Assembly (NCBI RefSeq): GCF_002933275.1
Contig: NZ_PSSX01000023.1
Coordinates: forward strand, 1-58,541
Direction of reading: 5' to 3'
DNA length: 58,541 nucleotides
Source: Marinobacter maroccanus
GTDB taxonomy: Bacteria; Pseudomonadota; Gammaproteobacteria; Pseudomonadales; Oleiphilaceae
Shown piece by piece: positions 27,060 to 36,204 of this stretch (positions are counted from its first letter, which is position 1; each line of letters starts with the position of its first letter). The notes under the pieces were generated by a model, which had not been told where the DNA came from, did no database searches, and saw only the letters and a list, made by a program, of their open reading frames with translations. The position numbers and the translations under genes were made by a program.

Positions 27060-28043
27060 TCAGTCGATCAGGCCAGCTTCCTTGTAGTACTTGGCAGCAC
27101 CCGGGTGCAGAGGCGCACTCAGGGCATCAGAGACCATTTCTTCCTTGTTCAGGTTGGCAAACGCCGGATGCAGACGCTTGAAGCTGTCGAAATTCTCGAA
27201 GACAGCCTTCACAACGGCGTAAACAACATCATCGGGCACATCAGTGGATGAGACGAAGGTTGCTGCAACGCCGAAGGTGGTAACGTCGTTGTCACTGCCA
27301 CGATACATACCGCCAGGAATAACCGCTTTCCTGTAGTACGGGTTCTCGTCAATCAGCTTCTCGGTAGCGGCGTTGTCAACGTTAACCAGAACACTGTCAC
27401 AGGAAGTCGTCGCTTCCTTGATGGCACCGGAGGGGTGACCAACGGTGTAGAAGAAGGCATCAATATTGCCATCACAAAGAGCCTGGGACTGCTCTGCAGC
27501 CTTGATTTCGGCAGCCAGAGAGAATTTGTCCAGCGTCCAGCCCATCTCATCCATCAGGACTTCAGCGGTGGCACGCTGACCCGAACCAGGGTTACCGACG
27601 GATACGCGCTTGCCTTCCAGGTCTTCAAAAGACTTGATCCCTGAGCCCTTGCTGGCAACAACGGTGAATGGCTCCGGATGCAGTGAAAAGACCGCGCGAA
27701 GATCTTTGTTGGCGCCGTCGTCCTTGAACTGGCTGGTGCCGTTGTAGGCGTGGTACTGCCAGTCAGACTGGGCCACTGCCAGATCAAGCTCGCCCTGACG
27801 GATTGCGTTCAGGTTGTAGACGGAACCACCGGTACTCTCGACAGAGCAGCGAATACCGTGCTCTTTACGGTCCATGTTCACCAGACGACAGATCGCGCCG
27901 CCAGCCGGATAATAAACGCCGGTTACACCGCCGGTGCCGATGGTTACAAAGCGCTGCTCCTGAGCGGAAACGGAGGTGGAAGCAGCACCCAGGCTGACTG
28001 CAGCAGCGACAGCGAATGCGGAGGCTTTGAGTTTCAGTGTCAT
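27060..28043 (-). CDS. TAXI-family TRAP solute-binding protein
   Basis: 327 residues with a Sec signal peptide (about 1-27, ending in VSA). The mature protein starts with FVTIGTGGVTGVYYPAGGAICRLVN, the defining TAXI motif, and later has VESTGGSVYNLNAIRQGELDLAVAQSDW. It captures the substrate in the periplasm and delivers it to the fused permease downstream. TAXI proteins of known structure bind glutamate-like or other dicarboxylates, but that cannot be read here. Confidence 0.95.
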   Translation of the reverse strand: MTLKLKASAFAVAAAVSLGAASTSVSAQEQRFVTIGTGGVTGVYYPAGGAICRLVNMDRKEHGIRCSVESTGGSVYNLNAIRQGELDLAVAQSDWQYHAYNGTSQFKDDGANKDLRAVFSLHPEPFTVVASKGSGIKSFEDLEGKRVSVGNPGSGQRATAEVLMDEMGWTLDKFSLAAEIKAAEQSQALCDGNIDAFFYTVGHPSGAIKEATTSCDSVLVNVDNAATEKLIDENPYYRKAVIPGGMYRGSDNDVTTFGVAATFVSSTDVPDDVVYAVVKAVFENFDSFKRLHPAFANLNKEEMVSDALSAPLHPGAAKYYKEAGLID

Positions 28044-28183
28044 GTGAGTTCTTCCTTTTTCTGATCGTTATAATCAACTGCCTGTTTGTTTCCACAGACA
28101 GACATCATGGTCGTCTTAGAACATAGACCACTTCACACCATAAATAAAGTATGGATTAGCTCGCTAACCGGTTGACCAGACAA

Positions 28184-28213
28184 CAAAAAAGCCCGCAACG
28201 CGGGCTTTTTTGC
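28184..28213. terminator. Bidirectional terminator after the RND gene
   Basis: AAAAAAGCCCGC-AAC-GCGGGCTTTTTT, 12-bp stem with a 3-nt loop and T-tracts on both strands. It ends the minus-strand DUF1329/YCF48/RND operon, 16 bp past its stop. Confidence 0.93.
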
Positions 28214-28228
28214 AGGTCGGTGCGAATG

Positions 28229-30613
28229 TTATTTCGCAGCTCGAGCTTTGGCAAGCATCTGATCCGGCCGCAGCAGGAACCGGGCCAGAGCCGGCAATAG
28301 CCAGATGGCTCCCACCATGTTCCAGAGGAACATGAAGAACAGCAGGAAGCCCATGTCGGCCTGGAACTTGATGGGCGAGAATATCCAGGTGACAACACCC
28401 AGACCCAGAGTCACACCGGTAAACATAACCGCCTTACCAGTGGAGCGCAGGGTCTCGTAGTAAGCCTCCTGAAGGGTTTTGCCCTCAAGCAGGTATTTCT
28501 CAAGCTTGCTGTAGATATAAATGCCGTAGTCGACACCTATACCGACACCCAGGGCGATAACCGGCAGGGTCGCCACTTTGATACCAATGCCGGACACCGC
28601 CATGATCGCCTCACACAGGATCGAAGTCAGTCCCAGAGGTATCACGATACACAGCACCGCACGCATCGAACGGAACGTCGCGAAGCAAAGCAAACTCACC
28701 ACACTGTAAACGAGGATCAGCATCTTATCCTTGGCGCCGGAGATAACCTCGTTGGTAGCAGCCTCGACACCGGCGTTACCCGCCGCCAGCAGGAACCTGT
28801 GCTCATCAGTACTGTTCTTCTCCGCAAACTGTTCGACGCGCTCAACGACGGTTTCCAGGGTTTCTGCCTTGTGATCCTCAAGGAATACCAACACCGGAGT
28901 CAGGCTGCAGTCAGTATTAATCAACCCGGCAGGTGCCTCACGAATCGACGCATTGATGATGGTCTGGTTGCGGGAGATTTCATACCACTTCCAGTTGCCC
29001 TCGTTCAGCGCCTTGGTCACCATCTTGGAAACATCAGCAAGTGATACCGAAGACTGCACGCCCGGCGTGTTTTGAAGCTCCCATTGCAGAGTATCCATGG
29101 CCCGCAGCACATTGTACTGAGTGCATTGCTCTTCCGGCGTCTTGACCATCACCACCAATACATCCGCACTGGTCGAGTAATTATTGATGATGTAGGCATT
29201 GTCCTTGTTATAACGGGAGTCCGCTCGCAGCTCGGGTGCACCCTGATCCAGATCCCCAATCTTGAGATTTTGCTTATAGTAAAGACCAAGACCAAGGCCA
29301 ATCACCGCTATGAGAAGCGATATCGGCGCAACGCCCGGATGGGAGAAGTAGGACAGAACACGCCATTTCCGATCCTGTTTTTCGCCGTGATTCTGCACGT
29401 GACGGATACCCCCCTTGGAGATACCGACGTAAGACATTATCAGTACATGCAACACCAGGTTAGTGAAGATCACGAACGCCACACCAATACCTGCGGCAAC
29501 AGCCAGGTCCCGGATAACGTCGATCTCGATAAAGAACAGGGTCAGGAAGCCAAAGGCATCCGAAATCAGAGCCAGCATGCCCGGTATGTATAGAGCGCGG
29601 AAAGCCAGGCGCGCGGCAGTCACCGCATCAAAGCCCTTGGCAGCCTCAACGGCCATGGCATTCACAATCTGAACGCCGTGACTGATGCCGATGGCAAACA
29701 CCAGGAAGGGTACCAGCACCGAATACGGGTCAAGACCATAGCCCAGAAGCCGAAGAGTTCCCAGCTGCAGGAAAACCGCAATGATTGAGGTGAAGACGGG
29801 AACCAGGGTGCCGGCAATAGCCCGCGAGTACCAGAACAACAGCAGCGTGGTCAGCAGGATGGTAATCCCTGCAAACCAGGCGATAGAACCTATCCCCTCA
29901 ATCAGATCGCCGACCTTCTTGGCAAAGCCGACGATATGAATCTGGATGTTCGGATTCTGTTCTTCGTACTTGTCCCGAATCTTTTCTTCAAGCTGACGGG
30001 AAAATTCGCCGTAGTCCAGAGCCTCACCGGTTTCCGGATTTTTCTCGTAGAGCGGTGCGTAAACGATCGTTGATTTGAAGTTATCAGAGATCAGGCGCCC
30101 GACTTCGTTAGAACGAAGAACGTTCTGGCGAAGTTTCTCTAGACTGTCCCGGGAGCCGTCATAGCCGTCCGGTATGACAGTGCCACCCTGAAAACCCTGT
30201 TCGGTTACCTCAACCCAGCGGACATTCGACGTCCAGAGGGATTTGAGACCCGAACGATCCACGCCGTTGAGATAGAAAACCTCGTCGGTGATTTGCTTCA
30301 GGGTTTCCATGTACTCCTGGGTGAAAATATCGCCCTCTTCTACCTCGACGGCGATACGAACGAAGTTACCGAGGTTTTCAAGATCATCCCGGTGCTCAAG
30401 CATATTTACAATGTAGGGATGCTCAAGCGGAATCATCCGCTCGAAGCTGGCATCCGGCTGGATCTTGACGGCGTTATAACCCAGAAACAGCGTCAATACG
30501 GCGAAGACGACAAGAATGATTGGCCGATTATTGAAGATCAGCCTTTCGAGAAAGGGTTCAGCCTTGGGCGTGGTCAGATAGTGCTCGCCCTTGTCATGCT
30601 TAGGGTTGGACAT
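28229..30613 (-). CDS. RND superfamily transporter (MMPL / COG1033 type)
   Basis: 794 residues with two six-helix repeats. TM1 is at about 28-48, then a large periplasmic loop (about 50-240), TM2-6 (about 245-410), TM7 near 435, a second loop (about 460-625) and TM8-12 to 785. The GD-type motifs FAIGISHGVQIVNAM and GVGIGVDYGIYIYSK mark the proton-relay helices. Unlike classic efflux pumps it has no membrane-fusion partner nearby, and it belongs to the hopanoid/MMPL-like predicted exporters. Encoded 46 bp after the YCF48-like gene, it is the last gene of its operon. A role in moving lipid-like molecules to the outer membrane is inferred from family and partners. Confidence 0.92.
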   Translation of the reverse strand: MSNPKHDKGEHYLTTPKAEPFLERLIFNNRPIILVVFAVLTLFLGYNAVKIQPDASFERMIPLEHPYIVNMLEHRDDLENLGNFVRIAVEVEEGDIFTQEYMETLKQITDEVFYLNGVDRSGLKSLWTSNVRWVEVTEQGFQGGTVIPDGYDGSRDSLEKLRQNVLRSNEVGRLISDNFKSTIVYAPLYEKNPETGEALDYGEFSRQLEEKIRDKYEEQNPNIQIHIVGFAKKVGDLIEGIGSIAWFAGITILLTTLLLFWYSRAIAGTLVPVFTSIIAVFLQLGTLRLLGYGLDPYSVLVPFLVFAIGISHGVQIVNAMAVEAAKGFDAVTAARLAFRALYIPGMLALISDAFGFLTLFFIEIDVIRDLAVAAGIGVAFVIFTNLVLHVLIMSYVGISKGGIRHVQNHGEKQDRKWRVLSYFSHPGVAPISLLIAVIGLGLGLYYKQNLKIGDLDQGAPELRADSRYNKDNAYIINNYSTSADVLVVMVKTPEEQCTQYNVLRAMDTLQWELQNTPGVQSSVSLADVSKMVTKALNEGNWKWYEISRNQTIINASIREAPAGLINTDCSLTPVLVFLEDHKAETLETVVERVEQFAEKNSTDEHRFLLAAGNAGVEAATNEVISGAKDKMLILVYSVVSLLCFATFRSMRAVLCIVIPLGLTSILCEAIMAVSGIGIKVATLPVIALGVGIGVDYGIYIYSKLEKYLLEGKTLQEAYYETLRSTGKAVMFTGVTLGLGVVTWIFSPIKFQADMGFLLFFMFLWNMVGAIWLLPALARFLLRPDQMLAKARAAK

Positions 30614-30659
30614 TCAAAAGCCCCTCTATTGTTCGTTCGGTTGTTGCCACATCAGGGCG

Positions 30660-31808
30660 TTATTGAAGGTTTCTTCCACGGGCGTCTGTGATTTTTACGC
30701 CACCTTCGCCGACAATCAGCAGGTCTGTTCCTGAAATAGGCACCGCGCTCATGACACCTTCACGATCACTTCGGAAATGCTCGCGGAAGGTTTCGGCGCC
30801 ATTGGTGCTCATCAGTACCGCACCACTATTACCTACCAGGGTGATCCGACCATCTTCAGAAACGACGCCGTCGTTGAGCGTAGTCCCGGCTGAATTGGGA
30901 ACCATCCGCCAGCTTCTGCCGAGGTCTGAAGAGAACAGCATGTTGCCACGAAGGCCGAAGGCGAGAATCTCGTTCACCTGGCCTGTACCGATCACACCGA
31001 ACAGGGAGCCCTCATAAGGCGCCTCACGACGCTCAAAGGTCTCACCACCGTCTACAGAGACATGTATCTGACCGGCTTCACCAACGACCACCAGGGCACC
31101 ACCCGTGATCTGGGTAATGCCATTGAGATGGAAGTTCTGCCGGTTATCAATTCTTGGCGCCCAGTCTTTCCAGGTCTCACCGCCGTCCAAGGTGCGCAGG
31201 AACATACCGTAAGCGCCCACCACAAAACCGCGGTTCTCGTTTTCAAACCAGACATCCAGCAGCGGGTTAACTGGACCAATGTCCATGTCCGCCTGAATGT
31301 TCTCAAGGGCAAAGTAAAGGTCGTCCAGCGCCCACTCGAGATCTTCTTTCTCTTCTTCAGGCGCTTCTTCGATCCTCTCCTGCATGGCGGCAATCTGCTC
31401 TTCCCGGCTCTCAATGGCCAGTTCCATGGCGCGGATGCCATCAATCTGAAGGCTCCAGGTGGCCCCGGCATCACTGGTATGAAGAACAACGCCGCTGTGG
31501 CCCACTGCCCAGCCATGGCTGTCGGAGCCAAAATCGATCCCTGTCAGGGTCACAGAAACAGGTACCTCACCCTGAACCCAGGTTTTCCCCTCATCATCCG
31601 AGTAAATGATATGGCCGCGTTCTCCCACGGCCACAATGCGATCTCCAACCCGGGTCGCATCGGTGAGAAGATTTTCCGGGGCCAGATCCGTCGGCCGGGC
31701 CGGGGTTTCGATGATATCTGCAAGCGCAAACGCTGCAGGGGCAGACCAGACCATGGAAAGTCCAAGGCAGGCAGCGCCCAGAGTCTTGCACATCAACCTT
31801 TTAGCCAT
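30660..31808 (-). CDS. YCF48 / BNR-repeat beta-propeller protein
   Basis: 382 residues. A Sec signal peptide (about 1-29, ending AFALA) is followed by repeated strands of the BNR/YCF48 type: SDDEGKTWVQ, SDAGATWSL, LDGGETWKDW, VDGGETFERR and SDLGRSWRMV are five visible Asp-box-like repeats. A helical acid-rich insert lies at about residues 128-170. The plant/cyanobacterial YCF48 homologue aids photosystem II assembly; in this non-phototroph the gene goes with an RND transporter and DUF1329 protein, so a periplasmic scaffold for that transporter is likely. Confidence 0.9.
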   Translation of the reverse strand: MAKRLMCKTLGAACLGLSMVWSAPAAFALADIIETPARPTDLAPENLLTDATRVGDRIVAVGERGHIIYSDDEGKTWVQGEVPVSVTLTGIDFGSDSHGWAVGHSGVVLHTSDAGATWSLQIDGIRAMELAIESREEQIAAMQERIEEAPEEEKEDLEWALDDLYFALENIQADMDIGPVNPLLDVWFENENRGFVVGAYGMFLRTLDGGETWKDWAPRIDNRQNFHLNGITQITGGALVVVGEAGQIHVSVDGGETFERREAPYEGSLFGVIGTGQVNEILAFGLRGNMLFSSDLGRSWRMVPNSAGTTLNDGVVSEDGRITLVGNSGAVLMSTNGAETFREHFRSDREGVMSAVPISGTDLLIVGEGGVKITDARGRNLQ

Positions 31809-31845
31809 TCAGATTGCCTATTATGTTGTATTGAACTGTGTCTCT

Positions 31846-31904
31846 GACCGGCAAAGCCGGGAATAACTGTAAACATACCGGCAACCTTACGGTTGCCGGT
31901 ATGT
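31846..31904 (-). repeat. Strong hairpins between DUF1329 and YCF48 genes
   Basis: A perfect 14-bp inverted repeat ACATACCGGCAACC / GGTTGCCGGTATGT (31873-31904, 4-nt loop) is preceded by a smaller CCGGC-AAA-GCCGG (about 31849-31861). On the minus strand only weak T-richness follows, so it is more likely a processing or mRNA-stability element, or a leaky terminator, than a full stop. Confidence 0.7.
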
Positions 31905-31954
31905 CGGGTCGCCACTTCCTGTGGGCGGGGACGCATCCCTCGGCCAACAGTGCG

Positions 31955-33343
31955 TTAGCGAACACTCCTGCGGCGCAGGGAAGCCGGCGAGAAGTAACGC
32001 TTGTTCGGGACCTCGTCGGTGAACACGCGGGTATTGGCCTCTTCTGTGTCCAGGCCGAGTACGTGATAACGACGGGCCTGAAGGTCATGATAGACGTCAA
32101 GAACCGTCCACACACCCGGAAGTTCATAATAATTTTTTGGAAGCCCCATCGTCACACGCCAGAGTTCGCCGCGACCGTCGTATTGATCCAGCAGAACCGT
32201 GTTCCAGCTGTCCTCGTCGATGTAGAAGCGGCGCTTGCCGTAGATATGGCGCTCACCGTCTTTCAGCGTGGCTTCAACCACGTGCACACGATGAAGTTCC
32301 CAACGGGTGAGATCCGGATTCAGATGGGAAATACCCAGGATTTCCTCGTAAGGAAGGCCTTTTTCCCCAATTCGGTAATTGTTGTACGGGATGTAGATTT
32401 CCCGCTTGCCTTCGTAATTCCAGTTATAGCGATCCAGGGCCCCGTTGAAGATGTCGGTATCGTCCGCAGTCCGGAGGTTGTCAGCCGCTGCAATCGGGGA
32501 ATCGTACCCGAGGTTTGGCGCCCGGCGTACCCGACGCTGGCCGGCGTTGTAGCCCCAGCCATTGCGGGGATTGATGATCTGGTTCAGGGTCTCATGAATC
32601 AGAATCGCACCACCGGCAAGACGGGGTGGTGACTGGGTAAACGACAGGTAGTAGAAGATCACATTATCCAGATCCTCTTCACCACCTTCCGGGTTGTAAA
32701 AGTTGAAGAAGGCTTCCTGCTGGGAAGTAACCAGCGAATAGTCGCCGTTGGTCTGGACCGCCACCTCACTGGAGCGCCGGGTAACAGACACGCCGCGCCA
32801 GCGGGTCAGATGGTTCCAGACCGCCTGCCAGGCCTTCTGCTCGTCGTTGCCGTGGAGGATCGGAAACGGATAGCCGCCAAAGGCTCCATCCAGGCCTTCG
32901 CCCTGGCCGACGATTTCTGCGTTTACGGCGTTTTCACGGGTATTCTCAGCCACCCAATCGGGAACCGCGTGGGTACGACGGGACTGGTAAACGGGCACCC
33001 GGAATGTGGTCGGGTAGGTTTCGAGCATCGCCTTCACACCATCAGTGAGGTACTCCTCATACTGATCCATGTTGGCAGGCGTGATGGTAAACAGGACTTC
33101 ATCATCCGGGAACGGATTGATGTGATGCTGCCCGCTGCCCTCATAGCCGGGAGGCGGCTCTGTCAGCCCTCCGGTCCAGGCCGGGATGGTGCCGGCACTG
33201 TTTCCGGCCTTGGGCGAGCCAAAGGGTGTCAACTCCTGGCCCAGACGGGCCGCTTCACTGGCGGAGACCGCCGCCCACGCAGGCGCTGATGCCACGGAGA
33301 GAGCCAGCAGGCCGCCGAGAATCGCATTTTTGTTATACATCAT
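31955..33343 (-). CDS. DUF1329 protein (LolB-like fold family)
   Basis: 462 residues with a Sec signal peptide (about 1-24). The mature protein begins ASEAARLGQELTPFGSPKAGNSAGTIPAWTGG, the defining DUF1329 opening, and ends with conserved RRFYIDEDSWNTVLLDQYD and YYELPGVWTVLDVYHDLQARRY blocks. DUF1329 proteins resemble the lipoprotein carriers LolA/LolB in fold and are predicted to carry a lipid-like cargo through the periplasm. First gene of the operon with the YCF48-like and RND genes. The outer-membrane partner DUF1302, which normally accompanies it, is not encoded in this window. Confidence 0.93.
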   Translation of the reverse strand: MMYNKNAILGGLLALSVASAPAWAAVSASEAARLGQELTPFGSPKAGNSAGTIPAWTGGLTEPPPGYEGSGQHHINPFPDDEVLFTITPANMDQYEEYLTDGVKAMLETYPTTFRVPVYQSRRTHAVPDWVAENTRENAVNAEIVGQGEGLDGAFGGYPFPILHGNDEQKAWQAVWNHLTRWRGVSVTRRSSEVAVQTNGDYSLVTSQQEAFFNFYNPEGGEEDLDNVIFYYLSFTQSPPRLAGGAILIHETLNQIINPRNGWGYNAGQRRVRRAPNLGYDSPIAAADNLRTADDTDIFNGALDRYNWNYEGKREIYIPYNNYRIGEKGLPYEEILGISHLNPDLTRWELHRVHVVEATLKDGERHIYGKRRFYIDEDSWNTVLLDQYDGRGELWRVTMGLPKNYYELPGVWTVLDVYHDLQARRYHVLGLDTEEANTRVFTDEVPNKRYFSPASLRRRSVR

Positions 33344-33369
33344 TGTGAAACCTTAAGTGCGTCTGGAAG

Positions 33370-33391
33370 CCTCTGCGGAGGCTTTTTTATT
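33370..33391 (+). terminator. Plus-oriented terminator-like hairpin with no plus-strand gene
   Basis: AGCCTC-TGCG-GAGGCT followed by TTTTTT on the plus strand. The flanking genes pepN and DUF1329 are both on the minus strand; read in their direction the hairpin has no T-tract. It may block antisense transcription into pepN, or end an unrecognised short RNA. Confidence 0.6.
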
Positions 33392-33479
33392 GTCGTCTGA
33401 TGGAATTACAGACGTTATTCCAGATTACCCGATCCCAGACTAAAGTCTATCGACCGAAAGTGCGATTTTGTATCTGACT

Positions 33480-36122
33480 TCACTCCGCAAGGCTCTTGTG
33501 CACCACCTCATAAACGTCCCGGGACAATCCGGATTTGTCGCGAATCCGCTCCAGAGCGGATTTCATCTGAGCGCTGTACGCGAACGCAAACTTTCTCCAT
33601 CGGGTGAGCGGCGTCACCAGGCGCGCGGCAATCTGCGGGTTGCTGTCATCCAAGCGACAGACCTGGTCCGCCAGAAATTCGTAACCAGAGCCGTCCGGAT
33701 TGTGGAACGCAGCCAGATTCTGGCCCGCAAACGCTCCCACCACGGAGCGAATCTTGTTGGGGTTTTTCCAGTCGAACGCCGGATGCTCCAGAAGTTTACG
33801 GATGTCCGACAGCTGCCCGGCCTGGTCACTGGCCGCCTGCACGGAGAACCACTGCTCAACAACCTGCGGATCGTCCTGGAACCGATCGTAGAAGTCATCC
33901 AGCGCCTGCTGGCGATCAGCCTCAAAGCCTGAATTGACCAGCGCCCGCAAGGCACCCATGCGATCGGTCATATTGTCTGCATCGTTCAACTGGCTGACCG
34001 CCAGAGTCCGACCGTCCTCATCATTGATCAACAGCAACCAGGCCAGCGCGGTATTGCGCAGGCTGCGACGAGCAATAGCCTCGGGCGTTATCTCGTAGGG
34101 GCCACTGCCCTGATGCCGCTGATAACAGGCAAGCAGCTCGCCCTTCAGGGCTCCGGCCAGGTGCCGGAGCACCGCGTCACGGGCACGGTGGATGGCTGGC
34201 ACATCGGCGTTTTCGGAAAGCTCAATCAGGTACGCTTCTGAAGGAAGCTGCAGCATTTTTGCCACCAGGGCCTGATCCAGATCGGCGTCGGAAATCAGTT
34301 TGCGATAGGCCTCCACCAGTCTTGGCTCGATTTCCGTATCGTCCGGCGCACCGACTAGCGATTGAATAACATCGACCGCCAGTCTCTGTCCCGCATCCCA
34401 ACGATTAAATCCGTCCGGGTCGTGGCTCATCAGGAAGAGCAGCTGCTCGCGGGTCCAGTTGTAGCGAACCCGAACCGGCGCCGAGAAGTGGCGCAAAAGT
34501 GATGGCACGGGTCTGGACTCGACGCCATGGAATTCGAAAGTGTGGACGGCTTCGGTCAGCTCAAGCACCCGCTCCATCGGCGCACCCGAATATCCGGATT
34601 CAAGCTGAAGCGCCAGAGGTTGGCCATCCTTCCCTAGCAGCCCAAGCGCAAACGGAATGTGCTGCGGCTTTTTGTTGGTCTGTCCCGGGGTATCCGGAAT
34701 GCTCTGCTCAATAGTAAGGCGATAGACACCTTTCCCGGCGTCATAGTCATCCGAAACATTCAGCACCGGCGTACCGGCCTGCTCGTACCAGAGGCGGAAC
34801 TGGCCCAGGTCACGACCGGAAGCATCCTCCATGGCTTTTACAAAGTCATCGGTTGTTACTGCCTGGCCATCATGACGCTCAAAATACAGATCACTGCCCT
34901 TACGGAACATGTCCGGCCCCAGCAGGGTGTGGATCATGCGCACGACTTCTGCACCCTTTTCGTAAATGGTCAGGGTGTAGAAGTTGGAGATTTCCATGTA
35001 GGAAGCCGGCCGCACCGGATGCGCCATGGGGCCTCCGTCTTCAGCAAACTGGGCCGTACGCAGCAGGGTCACATCCTCAATCCGCTTGACTGTCGGAGAG
35101 CCCATGTCTGCTGAGAACTGGGAATCCCGGAATACCGTGAAGCCCTCTTTCAGGCTGAGCTGGAACCAGTCGCGGCAGGTAACCCGGTTGCCGGACCAGT
35201 TATGGAAATATTCGTGGGCAACGATGGCCTCGATACGCTGGAATGCCATGTCCGTCGCGGTTTCCTGGCTGGCCAGCACACAGGAGGAGTTGAAGATGTT
35301 GAGGCCCTTGTTCTCCATGGCGCCCATGTTGAAGTCGTCCACCGCCACAATCATGAAGATATCGAGGTCGTACTCACGACCATAGACTTCCTCATCCCAG
35401 CGCATGGACCGCTTCAGGGAGTCCATGGCGTGATCGCACTTCTCGGCATTGCGGGGCTCCACGTACATGCGCAGATCAATGTCACGCCCCGAGCACGTGG
35501 AAAAGGTATCCCGTTTCTCTACCAGGTCTCCGGCCACCAGGGCGAAGAGGTAGCAGGGCTTGGGGAACGGGTCTTCCCAGGTGACAAAATGCCGGCCGTT
35601 TTCCAGCTCGCCTTTCTCGACATCGTTGCCGTTGGACAGGAGCACCGGATAGGCGTCCCTGTTGGCCTCAATGCGAGTGCGGAAACGGGCCATCACGTCT
35701 GGACGGTCCGGGAAAAACGTGATGCAGCGGAATCCCTCAGCCTCGCACTGGGTACAAAACATGCCCGAGGATTTATACAGCCCCTCCAGACGGGTGTTGT
35801 TTTGGGGTTCTATCCACGTCACCACGGTCAAAGAGAACTGCTCCGGAACCGACCGGACCACAAGCTGGTCGCCCCGGTCCTCATAGTCACCCTCTGCCAG
35901 CTCGGCGCCATCCAGGGTGACGGATTCCAGCGTCAGACTGTCGCCATCGAGCTCCAGGGGCGCAGACACTTCACCAGATTCCGGATTGCGGCGAACCTCA
36001 AGCGTGCTGTGCACACGCGCCCCGTCTTCAAAAAGCTCGAAGCGCAGGTCTACAGTGTCGACCAGATACGCAGGTACCTTGTAATCGCTCAGATAAATGG
36101 TCTGTGGCTGGCTGGTACGCAT
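33480..36122 (-). CDS. pepN: Aminopeptidase N (M1 family)
   Basis: 880 residues, the bacterial PepN length. The substrate-recognition loop NMGAMENKGLNIFN and the zinc site VAHEYFHNWSGNRVTC...LKEGFTVFRD (HEXXH plus a Glu 18 residues on) are intact. It releases N-terminal residues from peptides in the cytoplasm. The C-terminal helical domain (about 550-880) of the E. coli-type enzyme is complete. GGAGAA precedes the ATG. Monocistronic by spacing. Confidence 0.98.
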   Translation of the reverse strand: MRTSQPQTIYLSDYKVPAYLVDTVDLRFELFEDGARVHSTLEVRRNPESGEVSAPLELDGDSLTLESVTLDGAELAEGDYEDRGDQLVVRSVPEQFSLTVVTWIEPQNNTRLEGLYKSSGMFCTQCEAEGFRCITFFPDRPDVMARFRTRIEANRDAYPVLLSNGNDVEKGELENGRHFVTWEDPFPKPCYLFALVAGDLVEKRDTFSTCSGRDIDLRMYVEPRNAEKCDHAMDSLKRSMRWDEEVYGREYDLDIFMIVAVDDFNMGAMENKGLNIFNSSCVLASQETATDMAFQRIEAIVAHEYFHNWSGNRVTCRDWFQLSLKEGFTVFRDSQFSADMGSPTVKRIEDVTLLRTAQFAEDGGPMAHPVRPASYMEISNFYTLTIYEKGAEVVRMIHTLLGPDMFRKGSDLYFERHDGQAVTTDDFVKAMEDASGRDLGQFRLWYEQAGTPVLNVSDDYDAGKGVYRLTIEQSIPDTPGQTNKKPQHIPFALGLLGKDGQPLALQLESGYSGAPMERVLELTEAVHTFEFHGVESRPVPSLLRHFSAPVRVRYNWTREQLLFLMSHDPDGFNRWDAGQRLAVDVIQSLVGAPDDTEIEPRLVEAYRKLISDADLDQALVAKMLQLPSEAYLIELSENADVPAIHRARDAVLRHLAGALKGELLACYQRHQGSGPYEITPEAIARRSLRNTALAWLLLINDEDGRTLAVSQLNDADNMTDRMGALRALVNSGFEADRQQALDDFYDRFQDDPQVVEQWFSVQAASDQAGQLSDIRKLLEHPAFDWKNPNKIRSVVGAFAGQNLAAFHNPDGSGYEFLADQVCRLDDSNPQIAARLVTPLTRWRKFAFAYSAQMKSALERIRDKSGLSRDVYEVVHKSLAE

Positions 36123-36204
36123 TGGTTTTCTCCAGAGTTCGCGGCCTGCAGGTGCGTATATTCAGCACCCGCCGACATGAAAAGATGAGCCGGGCAAGGC
36201 GCTG

